Counted from the first letter of the stretch, positions 33,442 to 42,483 are shown. The stretch: DNA of 47,959 nt from CAZBLK01 sp964492715 (GCA_964492715.1 CAZBLK010000021.1:1-47959); one strand, 5' to 3'. Translations and numbers: made by a program. The notes: generated by a model not told the origin, from the letters alone.

Positions 33442-36228
33442 TCACTCAAAGTCATACAAAACAGCACCGTTAGAAACCCTTAACCTAAGCGAACTGTACG
33501 CCTCATTAACTGAGCCGTCGTCATAGAACAAGCCGCCCAAATTAACGTACCGTATGCCGTCTTTTACAACGGTTGCGTTTGAGTACCCTTGTGTTGAAAC
33601 AACAAACATTTTTTTCTTTGCAGACAAAAGCATGTCGTGCAAAAGCTCAAATTCCTTTGAAACATTGTAATTCATTGGGTTAATGTCCGTTATTATTATT
33701 ACGTTTTCTGAGCCAATGTTCTTTAAATCGTTAGAAAGCTTCGCCCACTGTGCTACATCAGTTGCCGCCAAACCACCGTTTGCCGCTTTAATCGAAATTA
33801 CCGAAACGTTGTTATTTGTAGTTGCAGAGTAACCGTTGCTCCAGTTTATAGAGCCTTTTGGCGCAGTTTGTGCGTCATACTCCCCTGCCAAAACTGTCAT
33901 TGCAGCGTTTTTTGTAAGTTTTGATATAGCTTCGGCTTGAACTTGTGCATAGTCTGCTGGTTTTTTGTCACCGTAAATTGCAATGTCACCTGCAATCGTA
34001 ATGTCAAACTCTGTTTGTGCTGGCATAGTTTGCTTTAAATCAGTGCGCTTTTTGTCTACAAAAACTGTTCCGCTTGCGTGTTCTACGGCGGCGTGCTGTG
34101 TTGCAACTGTGCCTGTTAAGCCGTCAAAGTAAAGTGTGTGCTGTGAAATATCGGTGTTTGACGTTGAAGCTATGTATATTCTTTCAAGCCTAAGCGGATA
34201 CATTGCTCCTGGTGTTATTTTTGCTTCAACTTGTTTCCAGCCAGTCCAGTCAACCTTTCTTGCAAAGTCAACAAGTAGCGGCTTGTTTTCCGCATCAAGC
34301 AGCTTTGCACGAAGCCAGTTTCCTGAATTGTCGCCATAAACCCAAAGTTTTAAGCTTGTTGGGTCGCCAGAAAGTGACAAAGGCTCGGCAAACGTAAAGT
34401 AAGCCGCTTGAGTTGCTTCGCTTGGCTCAAAGGCGTATTTAAGCACCGCTGAGGCTGTGCCCTCTTTAACTTGCTCCTTGTTATACAAAACGTCGCCCTT
34501 AATAGTTGTTGGGTAGCTTATAAACCAAAGCTCTTTGCCTTCGTCAAAGCTGTAAAACGGAACTTCCTTTATACCGACATTTACATCAATGTATGACGTA
34601 ACGTCGCCGACACTGCACTTTATATACCCTGCGCCAAAATTGTCGGCTACAAATGTGTCACCGTCCATGTGCCCAATTGTGTTTGGCACAACTTCATATT
34701 TTACGCCTTTGTATATGTACGACGAAATGCCGTCTTCGCTTACGCCGTTAAATTCTAAAAAAGTGCTTCCGCCTACGGTTGTGCTTATTTTGCTAATTCG
34801 TGGTTTAAGCTGTGCAAGTTCCATTGCAGTAATTACTGCTTTGCTAGTTAAACCTTTGTAGTTTGCACCAAACGTAATTTCGGAAGCTTTTGACGGATAA
34901 AAGTATCCGCCTTCGTAAACTCCGTTTGCGTCTGTAAAGTTAACTGCAAGCTGTTCTGTAGGTGTAAACTGGTTTGTGAAATATTCATCGCTTGCGATAA
35001 TAGCTACAGGCACGCCTGTGTTTTTGAAAACTCTGTCAGTTTGTGGCTTAACCGTAAGCTGTGAAACAGGGAGCGTGCTTGGCGTGTTTACGTAAACGCC
35101 GAGTGCGTTTGCAACACGGCGGGAAATGCCACCAGATGGTGTGTTTACAACAGACATGCCGCCTTCAAACGGTTTTTTCAAAGCCATAGTGCTTGAGCCA
35201 CCGCCGTCAAGGTGAATTGCGTTGTACGCACCGTATTTCAGCATAAGCTGCCCTACTTCGGCGTGTGTTGCGCCCACGCTGTGGCTTCGTCCGTCTACCA
35301 CCATCATAATAAGCTTATCGTTGTTTTTTGTGTAGCCTACTACAGTGCGTGGTTGTGCGTTTGCTGGAACGTTGCCGTTGTCAATTACGATTTGACCGTC
35401 TTTTAAAAGGATACCGCCGCCGCTTATTGCCGTTTGCATAGCGTCATAATCTATTGACGTTTTAACAGAAAATTCTGCTTTTTGCCCAACTTTTGCAAGC
35501 GTAGAAATGTCGGCGTCACCCCTGTACAAAACAATAAATCCGTTTTCTGGAACGGCAACTGTTTCACCTTTTTTAATGTCTGTTACTACGCCGTTTGAAA
35601 CAACAACTTTTGTTGCGTTTGGAATCCGTTTGTCAATGCTTTGTGTGTCTTGCATTGCGTTACGGTCTATGTAAATTGCATCTTTGCCTGTGCTAACTTT
35701 GTTTACAGACGACACTTTAATTTTTTCTGTGCCGTCCAGCAGCAGCTTCATTTCAACTTTCATGTAGTCGATAAAAGGGTTGCCACTATTGTCTAAGAAA
35801 AACGTTCCGTACTTTTTGCTGCCTGTGTTTGTGAACACGTCTGCGGCTGTAAGCTGACCATTTGTTACCGAAGGGCCAACTGTGCCAGAATAGTCGCCTG
35901 CTAGGTCGAAAAAGTCGCCGTTTATGCCAGCAATTGCGCCTGCGTTTTTAAGAAGCACGTTTGTTTCTTCCTTTAGTTCAAAAGCTGTTAGTGATGACGT
36001 TGTTTTTATTTTTATGTACGGGTCTTTTGTAGGGACTGTTAAAACATAGACGTCGAGCAGACCTTTATCAGTTACCATTTTTACTGATTCGTATGTAATG
36101 TTTTTTGCTAAGTTTTGGACTTCGCTTTTTTGGTAGTAGACAGCGGCGTAGCTTTGGGTTACAGATGTTAAAAGCGAAATGGTTACTATTATTGATGCTA
36201 CTGTTGTTTTTAGTATGTTTCTTTTCAT
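33442..36228 (-). CDS. Large exported phosphodiester-glycosidase (NAGPA/DUF2233) domain protein
   Basis: 928 residues. The signal peptide ends near SYA-A (about residue 29). Residues about 85-385 form a phosphodiester glycosidase domain, with IAGINGDFFD, AISGGGILLKDGQ, MVVDGRSHSVG and NAIHLDGGGSSTMAL, the residues typical of NAGPA/DUF2233 enzymes. The middle (about 390-560) has beta-sandwich character. Residues about 560-720 resemble a carbohydrate-binding module (FDEGKELWFISYP). The last 170 residues recall a calcineurin-like phosphatase remnant. It probably trims wall glycopolymers or wall-linked sugars. Expressed after the small exported gene at 36.4-36.9 kb. Confidence 0.85.
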   Translation of the reverse strand: MKRNILKTTVASIIVTISLLTSVTQSYAAVYYQKSEVQNLAKNITYESVKMVTDKGLLDVYVLTVPTKDPYIKIKTTSSLTAFELKEETNVLLKNAGAIAGINGDFFDLAGDYSGTVGPSVTNGQLTAADVFTNTGSKKYGTFFLDNSGNPFIDYMKVEMKLLLDGTEKIKVSSVNKVSTGKDAIYIDRNAMQDTQSIDKRIPNATKVVVSNGVVTDIKKGETVAVPENGFIVLYRGDADISTLAKVGQKAEFSVKTSIDYDAMQTAISGGGILLKDGQIVIDNGNVPANAQPRTVVGYTKNNDKLIMMVVDGRSHSVGATHAEVGQLMLKYGAYNAIHLDGGGSSTMALKKPFEGGMSVVNTPSGGISRRVANALGVYVNTPSTLPVSQLTVKPQTDRVFKNTGVPVAIIASDEYFTNQFTPTEQLAVNFTDANGVYEGGYFYPSKASEITFGANYKGLTSKAVITAMELAQLKPRISKISTTVGGSTFLEFNGVSEDGISSYIYKGVKYEVVPNTIGHMDGDTFVADNFGAGYIKCSVGDVTSYIDVNVGIKEVPFYSFDEGKELWFISYPTTIKGDVLYNKEQVKEGTASAVLKYAFEPSEATQAAYFTFAEPLSLSGDPTSLKLWVYGDNSGNWLRAKLLDAENKPLLVDFARKVDWTGWKQVEAKITPGAMYPLRLERIYIASTSNTDISQHTLYFDGLTGTVATQHAAVEHASGTVFVDKKRTDLKQTMPAQTEFDITIAGDIAIYGDKKPADYAQVQAEAISKLTKNAAMTVLAGEYDAQTAPKGSINWSNGYSATTNNNVSVISIKAANGGLAATDVAQWAKLSNDLKNIGSENVIIITDINPMNYNVSKEFELLHDMLLSAKKKMFVVSTQGYSNATVVKDGIRYVNLGGLFYDDGSVNEAYSSLRLRVSNGAVLYDFE

Positions 36229-36266
36229 TTTTTGTACTCCAATCGTATTTAGAAGAAAGGGGGGAC

Positions 36267-36332
36267 GTTAAAGATTAAGACCTTGGGGGCTCTGCCCCCA
36301 AACCCCCACAAGGGGCTTGCCCCTTGTCCCCT
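36267..36332 (+). repeat. GC-rich palindromic repeat, copy 8 (most complete)
   Basis: Forward: TTAAAGATTAAGACC, TTGGGGGCTCTGCCCCCAA, ACCCCCAC, AAGGGGCTTGCCCCTT, GTCCCC and a run of T. Lies between the two minus-strand exported-protein genes. Confidence 0.92.
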
Positions 36333-36385
36333 TTTTTTAGTAAGGGGTGGCTTATGCTGCTATTTAGTATATTCCAATAAGGTGG

Positions 36386-36922
36386 TTATTTAATGTCGTA
36401 TCCGCCTTTTACTAGAAGCCAAACTTCTTCTGAGGTTACTTGTATTCCACGTCCGTCGTACCGTGGGATTATTAGTATGTTGTTTTTGTCAATTTTTGTG
36501 CCTTGCGTAATTTCTTGGCCTGTTGTTGCGTTTACAATTCCGTTTTCGCCTGGGCAAACGCCTACGGCTGTGCCGCTTCGCAAAATAATTTCTGTTCCTT
36601 CGTGGCCAAGAATTTTTTTGCCTTTTGCTGCGTTAATTGCAACGTAGGACGCACCGTCACCGCCCATTTTAAGCGTTTGAAGCCGTGACAAAACTTCTTC
36701 CACTACTGCGTCTTTATTTATATTTGACGTGCTAGAGTTTGCGTTTGTTCCAGAAACAGCGTTTAAAACTTGGTTTATGCGGTCGTCTACGTAGCTTTTC
36801 GAAACTAGTGGGTCGGCTGTACTTCCAGGTTGCACTGTTGCTGCCGAAAGGCTGTTTGTTAACATGCCGCCTGCAAAAAAGGCAACAAGTAGTGCTGCTA
36901 CAAAACGTTTTTTTATTTTCAT
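36386..36922 (-). CDS. Small exported protein of unknown function
   Basis: 178 residues. The signal peptide (KKRFVAALLVAFFAGGMLTNS) ends near SAA-T. A predicted coiled region SKSYVDDRINQVLNAV is followed by a Ser/Asn-rich linker and a C-terminal beta domain with GHEGTEIILRSGTAVGV and IIPRYDGRGIQV. The domain looks like one described only as hypothetical in Clostridia. The ATG at 36922 follows GGGGG. It lies upstream of the phosphodiester-glycosidase gene on the same strand and is probably its envelope partner. Confidence 0.75.
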   Translation of the reverse strand: MKIKKRFVAALLVAFFAGGMLTNSLSAATVQPGSTADPLVSKSYVDDRINQVLNAVSGTNANSSTSNINKDAVVEEVLSRLQTLKMGGDGASYVAINAAKGKKILGHEGTEIILRSGTAVGVCPGENGIVNATTGQEITQGTKIDKNNILIIPRYDGRGIQVTSEEVWLLVKGGYDIK

Positions 36923-37076
36923 TTGTTTTACCCCCAAACAAAGCGTACTTATTATCTTTATACTACTACTATTATTGTAAATGTCACTGCTCTGTTTGTC
37001 AAATGCACTTGATGTTTAAATGCAAGTATGATAAACTAAAATGACTAAAAGTTAAAATTTTCATTCGAGGTGTTTT

Positions 37077-37631
37077 ATGAACGAAGGTACGAAAAAGGAA
37101 ATTATTAGCTGGGTAAAAACTTTTGTATTTGCAGTTGTGTTTGCGCTTTGTTTTAACAGCTTCATAATTGTAAACGCCGAAGTGCCTACTGGCTCAATGG
37201 AGCCGACAATTATGACAGATGACAGAATTATGGGGTTTCGCTTAGCTTATTTGTTTGATAAGCCAAAAAGGTTTGATATAGTTATTTTTAAGCAGCCTGA
37301 TAATGAAAAAGAAAATTTTGTTAAAAGAATTATTGGTATGCCTGGAGAAACTGTAGAAATAAAAGATGGCAAGGTGTATATAAACGAAAGCGAAACGCCG
37401 CTTGAAGATTCGTTTGTTAACGGTGTAGCTTTTGGTGACTATGGTCCGTATGAAGTGCCAGATGGGCATTACTTTATGCTTGGGGATAACAGAAATGGTT
37501 CTATAGATTCTAGGGTATGGGAAAATAAATATTTAAGCGAAGACAAAATTCTTGGCGAAGCAAAGTTTAGATACTTCCCTTCGTTTAAGCTTTTTAATAA
37601 ATATTATGTAGAAACCGAAATGGAGAATTAA
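37077..37631 (+). CDS. lepB: Type I signal peptidase (first of a tandem pair)
   Basis: 184 residues, single N-terminal membrane helix (about 12-30) and an outward catalytic domain. The serine motif is VPTGSMEPTI (Ser near 39) and the lysine motif is FVKRIIGMPGE (Lys near 82), giving the Ser-Lys dyad that cleaves Sec signal peptides. The later GDNRNGSIDSR box is intact. The ATG follows CGAGGTG. The next gene is a close paralogue. Confidence 0.94.
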   Translation: MNEGTKKEIISWVKTFVFAVVFALCFNSFIIVNAEVPTGSMEPTIMTDDRIMGFRLAYLFDKPKRFDIVIFKQPDNEKENFVKRIIGMPGETVEIKDGKVYINESETPLEDSFVNGVAFGDYGPYEVPDGHYFMLGDNRNGSIDSRVWENKYLSEDKILGEAKFRYFPSFKLFNKYYVETEMEN

Positions 37632-37632
37632 T

Positions 37633-38169
37633 ATGAGCGAAGAAACTAATAAGGAGATAATTAGCTGGGTGAAAACTATTGTATTTGCGGTTGTGTTTGC
37701 ACTTTTTATAAACAGGTTTGTTATGGTAAACGCTTCTGTTCCGACAGGCTCTATGGAAACGGCAATTATGCCAGGCGACAGAATTATGGCTTTTCGGCTT
37801 GCTTATGTGCTTGAAAAACCAAAAAGGTTTGATGTTGTTGTTTTTAAGTTTCCAGATGACGAAAGCGTATACTATGTAAAGCGTATTATTGGGCTTCCAG
37901 GTGAAACTGTAGTGATTAAAGGTGGAAAAGTGTATATAGACGGCAGCGACACGCCGCTTGACGACTCGTTTGTAAACGGCGTGCCTTATGACGAGGACTA
38001 CGGCCCGTATGAAGTGCCAGAGGGGCATTATTTTATGCTTGGTGATAATAGAAACAACTCTGCGGATTCCAGAATGTGGAATAATACTTATTTGAGCGAG
38101 GATAAAATTTTGGGCGAAGCCGTTTTTAGGTATTATCCTTCGTTTAAGTTGTTTGAGAGGTATGAGTAA
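37633..38169 (+). CDS. lepB: Type I signal peptidase (second of a tandem pair)
   Basis: 178 residues, colinear with the preceding gene along its length. The N-terminal EIISWVKT-FAVVFAL membrane helix, VPTGSMETAI serine motif, YVKRIIGLPGE lysine motif and GDNRNNSADSR box are all conserved, so both copies look active. It begins one base after the first gene's stop, so the two are probably translated from one mRNA. The tandem pair probably arose by duplication, with the surface loop diverging. Confidence 0.94.
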   Translation: MSEETNKEIISWVKTIVFAVVFALFINRFVMVNASVPTGSMETAIMPGDRIMAFRLAYVLEKPKRFDVVVFKFPDDESVYYVKRIIGLPGETVVIKGGKVYIDGSDTPLDDSFVNGVPYDEDYGPYEVPEGHYFMLGDNRNNSADSRMWNNTYLSEDKILGEAVFRYYPSFKLFERYE

Positions 38170-38218
38170 TTTTTTAAGTATTTTCATACTAAAAGTATTA
38201 AAAATATTTTGGATATAG

Positions 38219-38247
38219 TTGAACTTTTCATTATTTTGTGATATAAT
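38219..38247 (+). promoter_or_regulatory. Predicted sigma-A promoter of the unknown gene at 38363
   Basis: TTGAAC (38219-38224), an exact 17-bp spacer and TATAAT (38242-38247), leaving a leader of about 110 nt. Confidence 0.65.
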
Positions 38248-38362
38248 TCTATCCTCTTTATAAGACCTTAAAAAAAGAAGAGCTTAAATTCAAAATAATT
38301 AGCAGTAAACAGTGGATAAATAGTCACATAGCTCACATATTATAACGAGGGGAGGTTTTATT

Positions 38363-39028
38363 ATGTTAATGCGTGAGGGTACACTCGAAAGAGATTATAT
38401 CATAGACTTAGACGCTGATTTTGACACAATTTGTGATGTCATTAAAAAGCGGGCAGAAATAAGCAAGAAAGAAGCTGAACAAGCTTTAGATAACGAATAT
38501 GCTGTGACTATTTATGTTTCTGAGCAAAGCGGAAGGGTAAGCAGTAAAACTATGGCTAATATGTTTTTACAAGCACAGTCAAAGTTTTCTGTTTTGTCAG
38601 GTGAATTAAACAATTTCCTGGACAAATCTCTTGTTAATTTCATTACTGAATTATTATTGAATGTTAAATCGGTTTCTGTTGACATTTTTTGCGGAACAAA
38701 CCCAAAGAGGAACGAAGATGGGTTTCCTCTTATAGATTCACTTAAAGTAAACCCGGCTTTAAGTGACATAGTTTCGCTGTATTATGACAAGCATAAAGTG
38801 GCACAAAGCATTTTAAAATACCATTGTATTGTTGTAGATGGTGGAAGCTTTATTGTTTTAGAGGATAAGCATGAGCATGACACGGAAGGAAGCGAACGCC
38901 GTTTTTTGTTTATTCAAAACGACTTTGAGCTTGGCGACATGCTTCTTAGAAAGCTAAATGTGCTTAAACAAGCAATTAATACAAAAAACAACTATGATGA
39001 GATTGTACAAAACAGTTTAATTGCTTAA
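38363..39028 (+). CDS. Cytosolic protein of unknown function
   Basis: 221 residues, no signal peptide or membrane helix, starting ATG after GGGGAGG. The N-terminal part is acidic and helical (DFDTICDVIKKRAEISKKEAE). A mid region has SVDIFCGTNPKRNEDGFP and a later beta segment YHCIVVDGGSFIVLEDKH. I recognise no family. It has a strong promoter and precedes another unknown gene on the same strand by 120 bp. Confidence 0.7.
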   Translation: MLMREGTLERDYIIDLDADFDTICDVIKKRAEISKKEAEQALDNEYAVTIYVSEQSGRVSSKTMANMFLQAQSKFSVLSGELNNFLDKSLVNFITELLLNVKSVSVDIFCGTNPKRNEDGFPLIDSLKVNPALSDIVSLYYDKHKVAQSILKYHCIVVDGGSFIVLEDKHEHDTEGSERRFLFIQNDFELGDMLLRKLNVLKQAINTKNNYDEIVQNSLIA

Positions 39029-39148
39029 CTTAAGAAACACATATCTGCAAACACTGGTGGAGCTGGACTTACGACGTGACATGTACGATATAAGCCTAGT
39101 TCCACTATTTTTTTGGAAATAATAAATTCTGAGAAGAGGTGAACTAAC

Positions 39149-39883
39149 ATGCCTGACGAAATTTTTGACCATGAACGAGTCAATATGCTTTTGTCACGGA
39201 GAGCAATTGGGTACCATAACTATATGCTTAAACATATGCCTAAGGCAATGTTTGAAAAAAATAAGTATAATGCACTTAAAAATTTAGTTTATACTAAAGT
39301 TGATGATTTAGCAGCTAGAAAAGTTTATATGCTGCAAAAGGCGGCTGTTTGCTATAATGAAAATGGTATGTATGAATATATCCAGCAAGATGTACTAGAA
39401 GGGTATGGAGTAAATTTATTTAGGAATAGTGAAGCAGGCGTTAATTGCAATGGTACATTTAGACCAGATGATGTTTCTTATTGTACCAATAAACATGAAT
39501 GTGATTTTACGCTATTAAAAAACCCTAACTTTCCTGGTGAAGGAAGAATTGGTAAAGCTTTTTCAGAAATGATAAAGATTGATATAAAAGAGGGGAAAGA
39601 TTTAAGTAAAACTTTATATACTTTGGTTTTGGCTTTAGATGAGTTAAATGAGATTTTTAAACCAATTTATGTAGATGACTCCATAGATGTTGCTTTACTC
39701 GAGAGAATACTTGGGCAAATACATGAGCAAATGAGAATTAAATCATTAATAAAAAAGAAAATATTTGATAATATTGAACCTTCATTAAAGGAACGAATAA
39801 CTATAAATAACATTGATTTACAAATACTTTCAATGCATAAAGAAAATTTAACAGAAAAAATAGTACATAATAAAAAATTGTAA
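39149..39883 (+). CDS. Protein of unknown function
   Basis: 244 residues, mostly helical and charged, without membrane segments. A few cysteines cluster in the middle (SYCTNKHECDF near 109-119), possibly a metal or disulphide site. The DNA is clearly more AT-rich, with A/T-ending codons unlike the core genes. ATG follows AGAGGTG. No family recognised. It may have been acquired, possibly with the preceding gene. Confidence 0.65.
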   Translation: MPDEIFDHERVNMLLSRRAIGYHNYMLKHMPKAMFEKNKYNALKNLVYTKVDDLAARKVYMLQKAAVCYNENGMYEYIQQDVLEGYGVNLFRNSEAGVNCNGTFRPDDVSYCTNKHECDFTLLKNPNFPGEGRIGKAFSEMIKIDIKEGKDLSKTLYTLVLALDELNEIFKPIYVDDSIDVALLERILGQIHEQMRIKSLIKKKIFDNIEPSLKERITINNIDLQILSMHKENLTEKIVHNKKL

Positions 39884-39908
39884 GTATTGAAAGCTAAATA
39901 GAAAACTT

Positions 39909-39938
39909 TAAAGCCCCTCGTATACAGAGAGGCTTTTG
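39909..39938. terminator. Bidirectional terminator
   Basis: AAAGCC-CCTC and GAG-A-GGCTTTT form the stem around GTATACA, between the convergent unknown gene and helicase gene. Confidence 0.82.
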
Positions 39939-39940
39939 CT

Positions 39941-41056
39941 TTACAAAACCTTCCCAAACCCCAACTCTTTCTTCAAAACCTTAATTTTAAAAGCCTTCTC
40001 CATTCTTTCAACCCGATAAACCTCTTTAGCCGTAACAATTGAAACAGCCGTTCCTGTTTCGTTCATTCTGGCAGTTCTTCCTACCCTATGCAAATAAACA
40101 GTAGGCTCGTTTGGCATGTCAAGGTTAAACACGTGTGTAACGCCTTTTATGTCAAGCCCTCGTGCCGCAATGTCGGAGGCTACTAAAACAGTCGCACGCC
40201 CTTCTTTAAAGTCGGCTAGGGCAAGCCGCCTTTTTTCTTTAAAGGCCGCACCGTAAAGCGGAACAGCCTTTAGGCCGTGGTATGAAAGCCGCTTTGCAAT
40301 GTTTTCAACTTCGTTTCCGTTGCCGACAAAGACTATTGCTTTTTTTATGTTAAGGGCATGGACGACTTTGCGCAAAACTAATGTTTTGTCACGCTGCTCG
40401 CACTCAAAGTAAATGTGTGAGATGCCGTCTGGCAGCGGGGACGCCTTTGAAACGTTTACAAGCTCGGCTTCCTTTGAAAGCTCTTGTGCCAAAGCAACAG
40501 AAGCATTGTCAAGCGAAGCCGAAAAAAACAAAAGCTGCCTGTCACGAAGCGTTGTATTTATAAGCTTTTTAACTTCGATTATATTTTTTTCGTTTAAAAG
40601 CCTGTCTGCTTCGTCAAGAACTATTGTTTTTACAAAGTGCATTGTAAGCTTTTTCATTTGAACAAGCTCTAAAATGCGCCCACAAGCACCGATAATTATT
40701 TTTGGTTTTTCTTTTAGTGCTTCAAGCTGGCGTTTAATGCTTGCACCGCCAATGACTAAAGCCGACTTTATGCCTGTTGAAGGAAAAAGCATGTCCGATT
40801 GCTTTTTAATTTGCACTGCCAATTCATGCGTTGGCGCAACGATAACAGCTTGAGGTTTTTCCAGCGTTTTGTCAACCATTGTAAAAATTGGCAAAAGGTA
40901 CGCAAGCGTTTTGCCTGTTCCTGTAGGCGAAACGGCTATTACGTCTTTTTTTTCTGCAATAAAGCCAAAAGCTGTTTTTTGAATTTCTGTAGGCTCTTTT
41001 ATACCTTCTTTTAAAAGTGCCGAAGAAATTTCTTCGGAAATAAATTTATTAAACAC
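39941..41056 (-). CDS. DEAD-box RNA helicase
   Basis: 371 residues, minimal two-RecA helicase core with no C-terminal RNA-binding extension. Motifs in order: Q-motif GIKEPTEIQKTAF, I SPTGTGKT, Ia APTHELA, II LDEADRLL, III FSASL (S-A-S variant of SAT), V DIAARGLDIKG, VI HRVGRTAR. It unwinds short RNA duplexes using ATP; likely in ribosome assembly or mRNA turnover. Starts at GTG after GGAGTGG. Confidence 0.93.
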   Translation of the reverse strand: MFNKFISEEISSALLKEGIKEPTEIQKTAFGFIAEKKDVIAVSPTGTGKTLAYLLPIFTMVDKTLEKPQAVIVAPTHELAVQIKKQSDMLFPSTGIKSALVIGGASIKRQLEALKEKPKIIIGACGRILELVQMKKLTMHFVKTIVLDEADRLLNEKNIIEVKKLINTTLRDRQLLFFSASLDNASVALAQELSKEAELVNVSKASPLPDGISHIYFECEQRDKTLVLRKVVHALNIKKAIVFVGNGNEVENIAKRLSYHGLKAVPLYGAAFKEKRRLALADFKEGRATVLVASDIAARGLDIKGVTHVFNLDMPNEPTVYLHRVGRTARMNETGTAVSIVTAKEVYRVERMEKAFKIKVLKKELGFGKVL

Positions 41057-41106
41057 TAAACCACTCCAAACAAAAATGACAAAGCTACAAAGCTTTGCCG
41101 TAAAGA

Positions 41107-41178
41107 TGACCCGTAGGGGAATCGAACCCCTGTTTTAGCCGTGAGAGGGCCACGTCTTGACCGCTTGACCAACGGGCC
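41107..41178 (-). tRNA. tRNA-Glu (anticodon CTC)
   Basis: 72 nt on the minus strand. The acceptor stem GGCCCGT/ACGGGTC has one G-U pair and discriminator A. The D arm TGGTCAAGCGGTCA, the anticodon loop CTCTCAC (anticodon CTC) and the T arm GGGGTTCGATTCCCC are all clear. CCA is not encoded. It reads GAG codons and is the accessory Glu isoacceptor. Confidence 0.94.
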
Positions 41179-41294
41179 TTGAAAAAGTATTATGTCGTTA
41201 GCGAAAGTTTTTTGAACTTACTTCGACATTATACATTAAAATTTTTGTGTTGGCAAGTAGTTGTAAAAAATATTTTTAGTTTGTAATGAAAATA

Positions 41295-42206
41295 CTATTT
41301 TTTCGTATTAACCCATGTAATGATGAAGTCAAAACGCTCTTGTGTCAAAGCATGTCCGCCAACAAATTGCTTTATCTGCAATTTGCTTTCTGCACCTTGC
41401 AAAAGATAATTTTCTTTTGCTGTTTTATAAATATGTGGTGCATCTTTTGACCATTTATCTGAATCTGCACATACAATCATAAAGTCTCTTGGTGCAATTT
41501 CTTTAATAACATCGGAAATTTCAAATTCTTTTATAAAACCAGGTATTATGCTTGCCATTTCAATTCCTGTGGAGTTTTCAATTCGATATTTGTAACTTAC
41601 TACACTTCCGCTTGCAAGTGCGTAACGTATTCTTTTATCGAGGGCTGTTATAAAATATGTAGTATTTCCACCATATGAATGGCCTAAGCACCCTATTGCA
41701 GTTTTATCTACTATATCGAGATTATTTAAAACACTTATTGCCCCCATAGCATCTTCTATAACTATTTTTGCTAAGGTTTCGCCAGATAAAACACCGTGGC
41801 AAAGCGCAAGAAAGTGATTCCAGTAATCTTGTTCTTCATTTTCTTCTATACCTTTTGAATTTACCCTTCGTTCCTCAAAGCATATAGAATCGGGAGCAAT
41901 AACAACAAACCCTCTTTCGGCAAGTGCTGGGCCAAAAGATTGCAAAGGGTTGCCAGCAATGCCGCAAACTTCGCTTTTACCGAGGTTTCTTTCTCTATTA
42001 TGCTGATGATTGATTAAAATTGCAGGAAATTGCCCTTCGCCTTTGGGGACAAGTAAAAATGCTGGAATATTACGTCCATTTACATTGTACTCAATTTTTT
42101 TTCTACAGTACGAACCGCAGTCAAAGCTTTCAATACACTCAAACGGAATTTTATCATCTACAGTTGAAATGCCGATAATCTCCCTCATTCTATCAACAGC
42201 TTGCAT
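41295..42206 (-). CDS. Alpha/beta hydrolase (dienelactone hydrolase/acetyl-esterase-like)
   Basis: 303 residues. The N-terminal FLLVPKGEGQFPAILINHQH segment leads to a nucleophile elbow GHSYGG. An Asp region lies near VCADSDKW and a late histidine in GGHALT completes a plausible Ser-Asp-His triad. Closest in form to the large intracellular hydrolase or acetyl-xylan-esterase group. The ATG overlaps the stop of the upstream short gene (TAATG). Substrate unknown. It starts the AT-rich accessory region. Confidence 0.82.
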   Translation of the reverse strand: MQAVDRMREIIGISTVDDKIPFECIESFDCGSYCRKKIEYNVNGRNIPAFLLVPKGEGQFPAILINHQHNRERNLGKSEVCGIAGNPLQSFGPALAERGFVVIAPDSICFEERRVNSKGIEENEEQDYWNHFLALCHGVLSGETLAKIVIEDAMGAISVLNNLDIVDKTAIGCLGHSYGGNTTYFITALDKRIRYALASGSVVSYKYRIENSTGIEMASIIPGFIKEFEISDVIKEIAPRDFMIVCADSDKWSKDAPHIYKTAKENYLLQGAESKLQIKQFVGGHALTQERFDFIITWVNTKK

Positions 42207-42400
42207 TAAACAACCACCTCACCGATAATAGCAACCATTTCATTTTCTGATTTTGCAACAAAGAAAATAATATCGTCTTTTGAAATTTTCAGCCTTTCAA
42301 ATTGTTCAGCAGTTAGGTTATCTTCGCCAATTTCGTTTTTATAGCTGTGTACAAGTGGCTTAATACTATCAACACTTTCTTTGAGCTGTTCAATTATCAT
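42206..42400 (-). CDS. Short protein, possibly a truncated GNAT N-terminus
   Basis: 64 residues. The order LTAEQFERLKISKDDIIFFVAK then ENEMVAIIGEVVV resembles the first two strands of a GNAT domain, cut off before the acetyl-CoA loop. It has a good ribosome binding site (AAAGGAG) and is translationally coupled to the following hydrolase. It is either a remnant or a small unknown protein. Family resemblance is by eye only. Confidence 0.45.
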   Translation of the reverse strand: MIIEQLKESVDSIKPLVHSYKNEIGEDNLTAEQFERLKISKDDIIFFVAKSENEMVAIIGEVVV

Positions 42401-42447
42401 TCTTATACTCCTTTGGTATATTTAGGCTTGTCATTTTGTGTACCTGA

Positions 42448-42483
42448 GTCAAATATAGCAATTTGAGTTATGCAACAGCCCCC
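42448..42483 (-). other. Possible insertion-sequence end-like sequence
   Basis: On the minus strand this reads GGGGGCTGTTGCATAACTC, a form common at the termini of several insertion-sequence families, followed by a CAAAT/ATTTG hairpin. No transposase and no second inverted end was found in the window, so this is at most a solo terminus. Confidence 0.25.
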
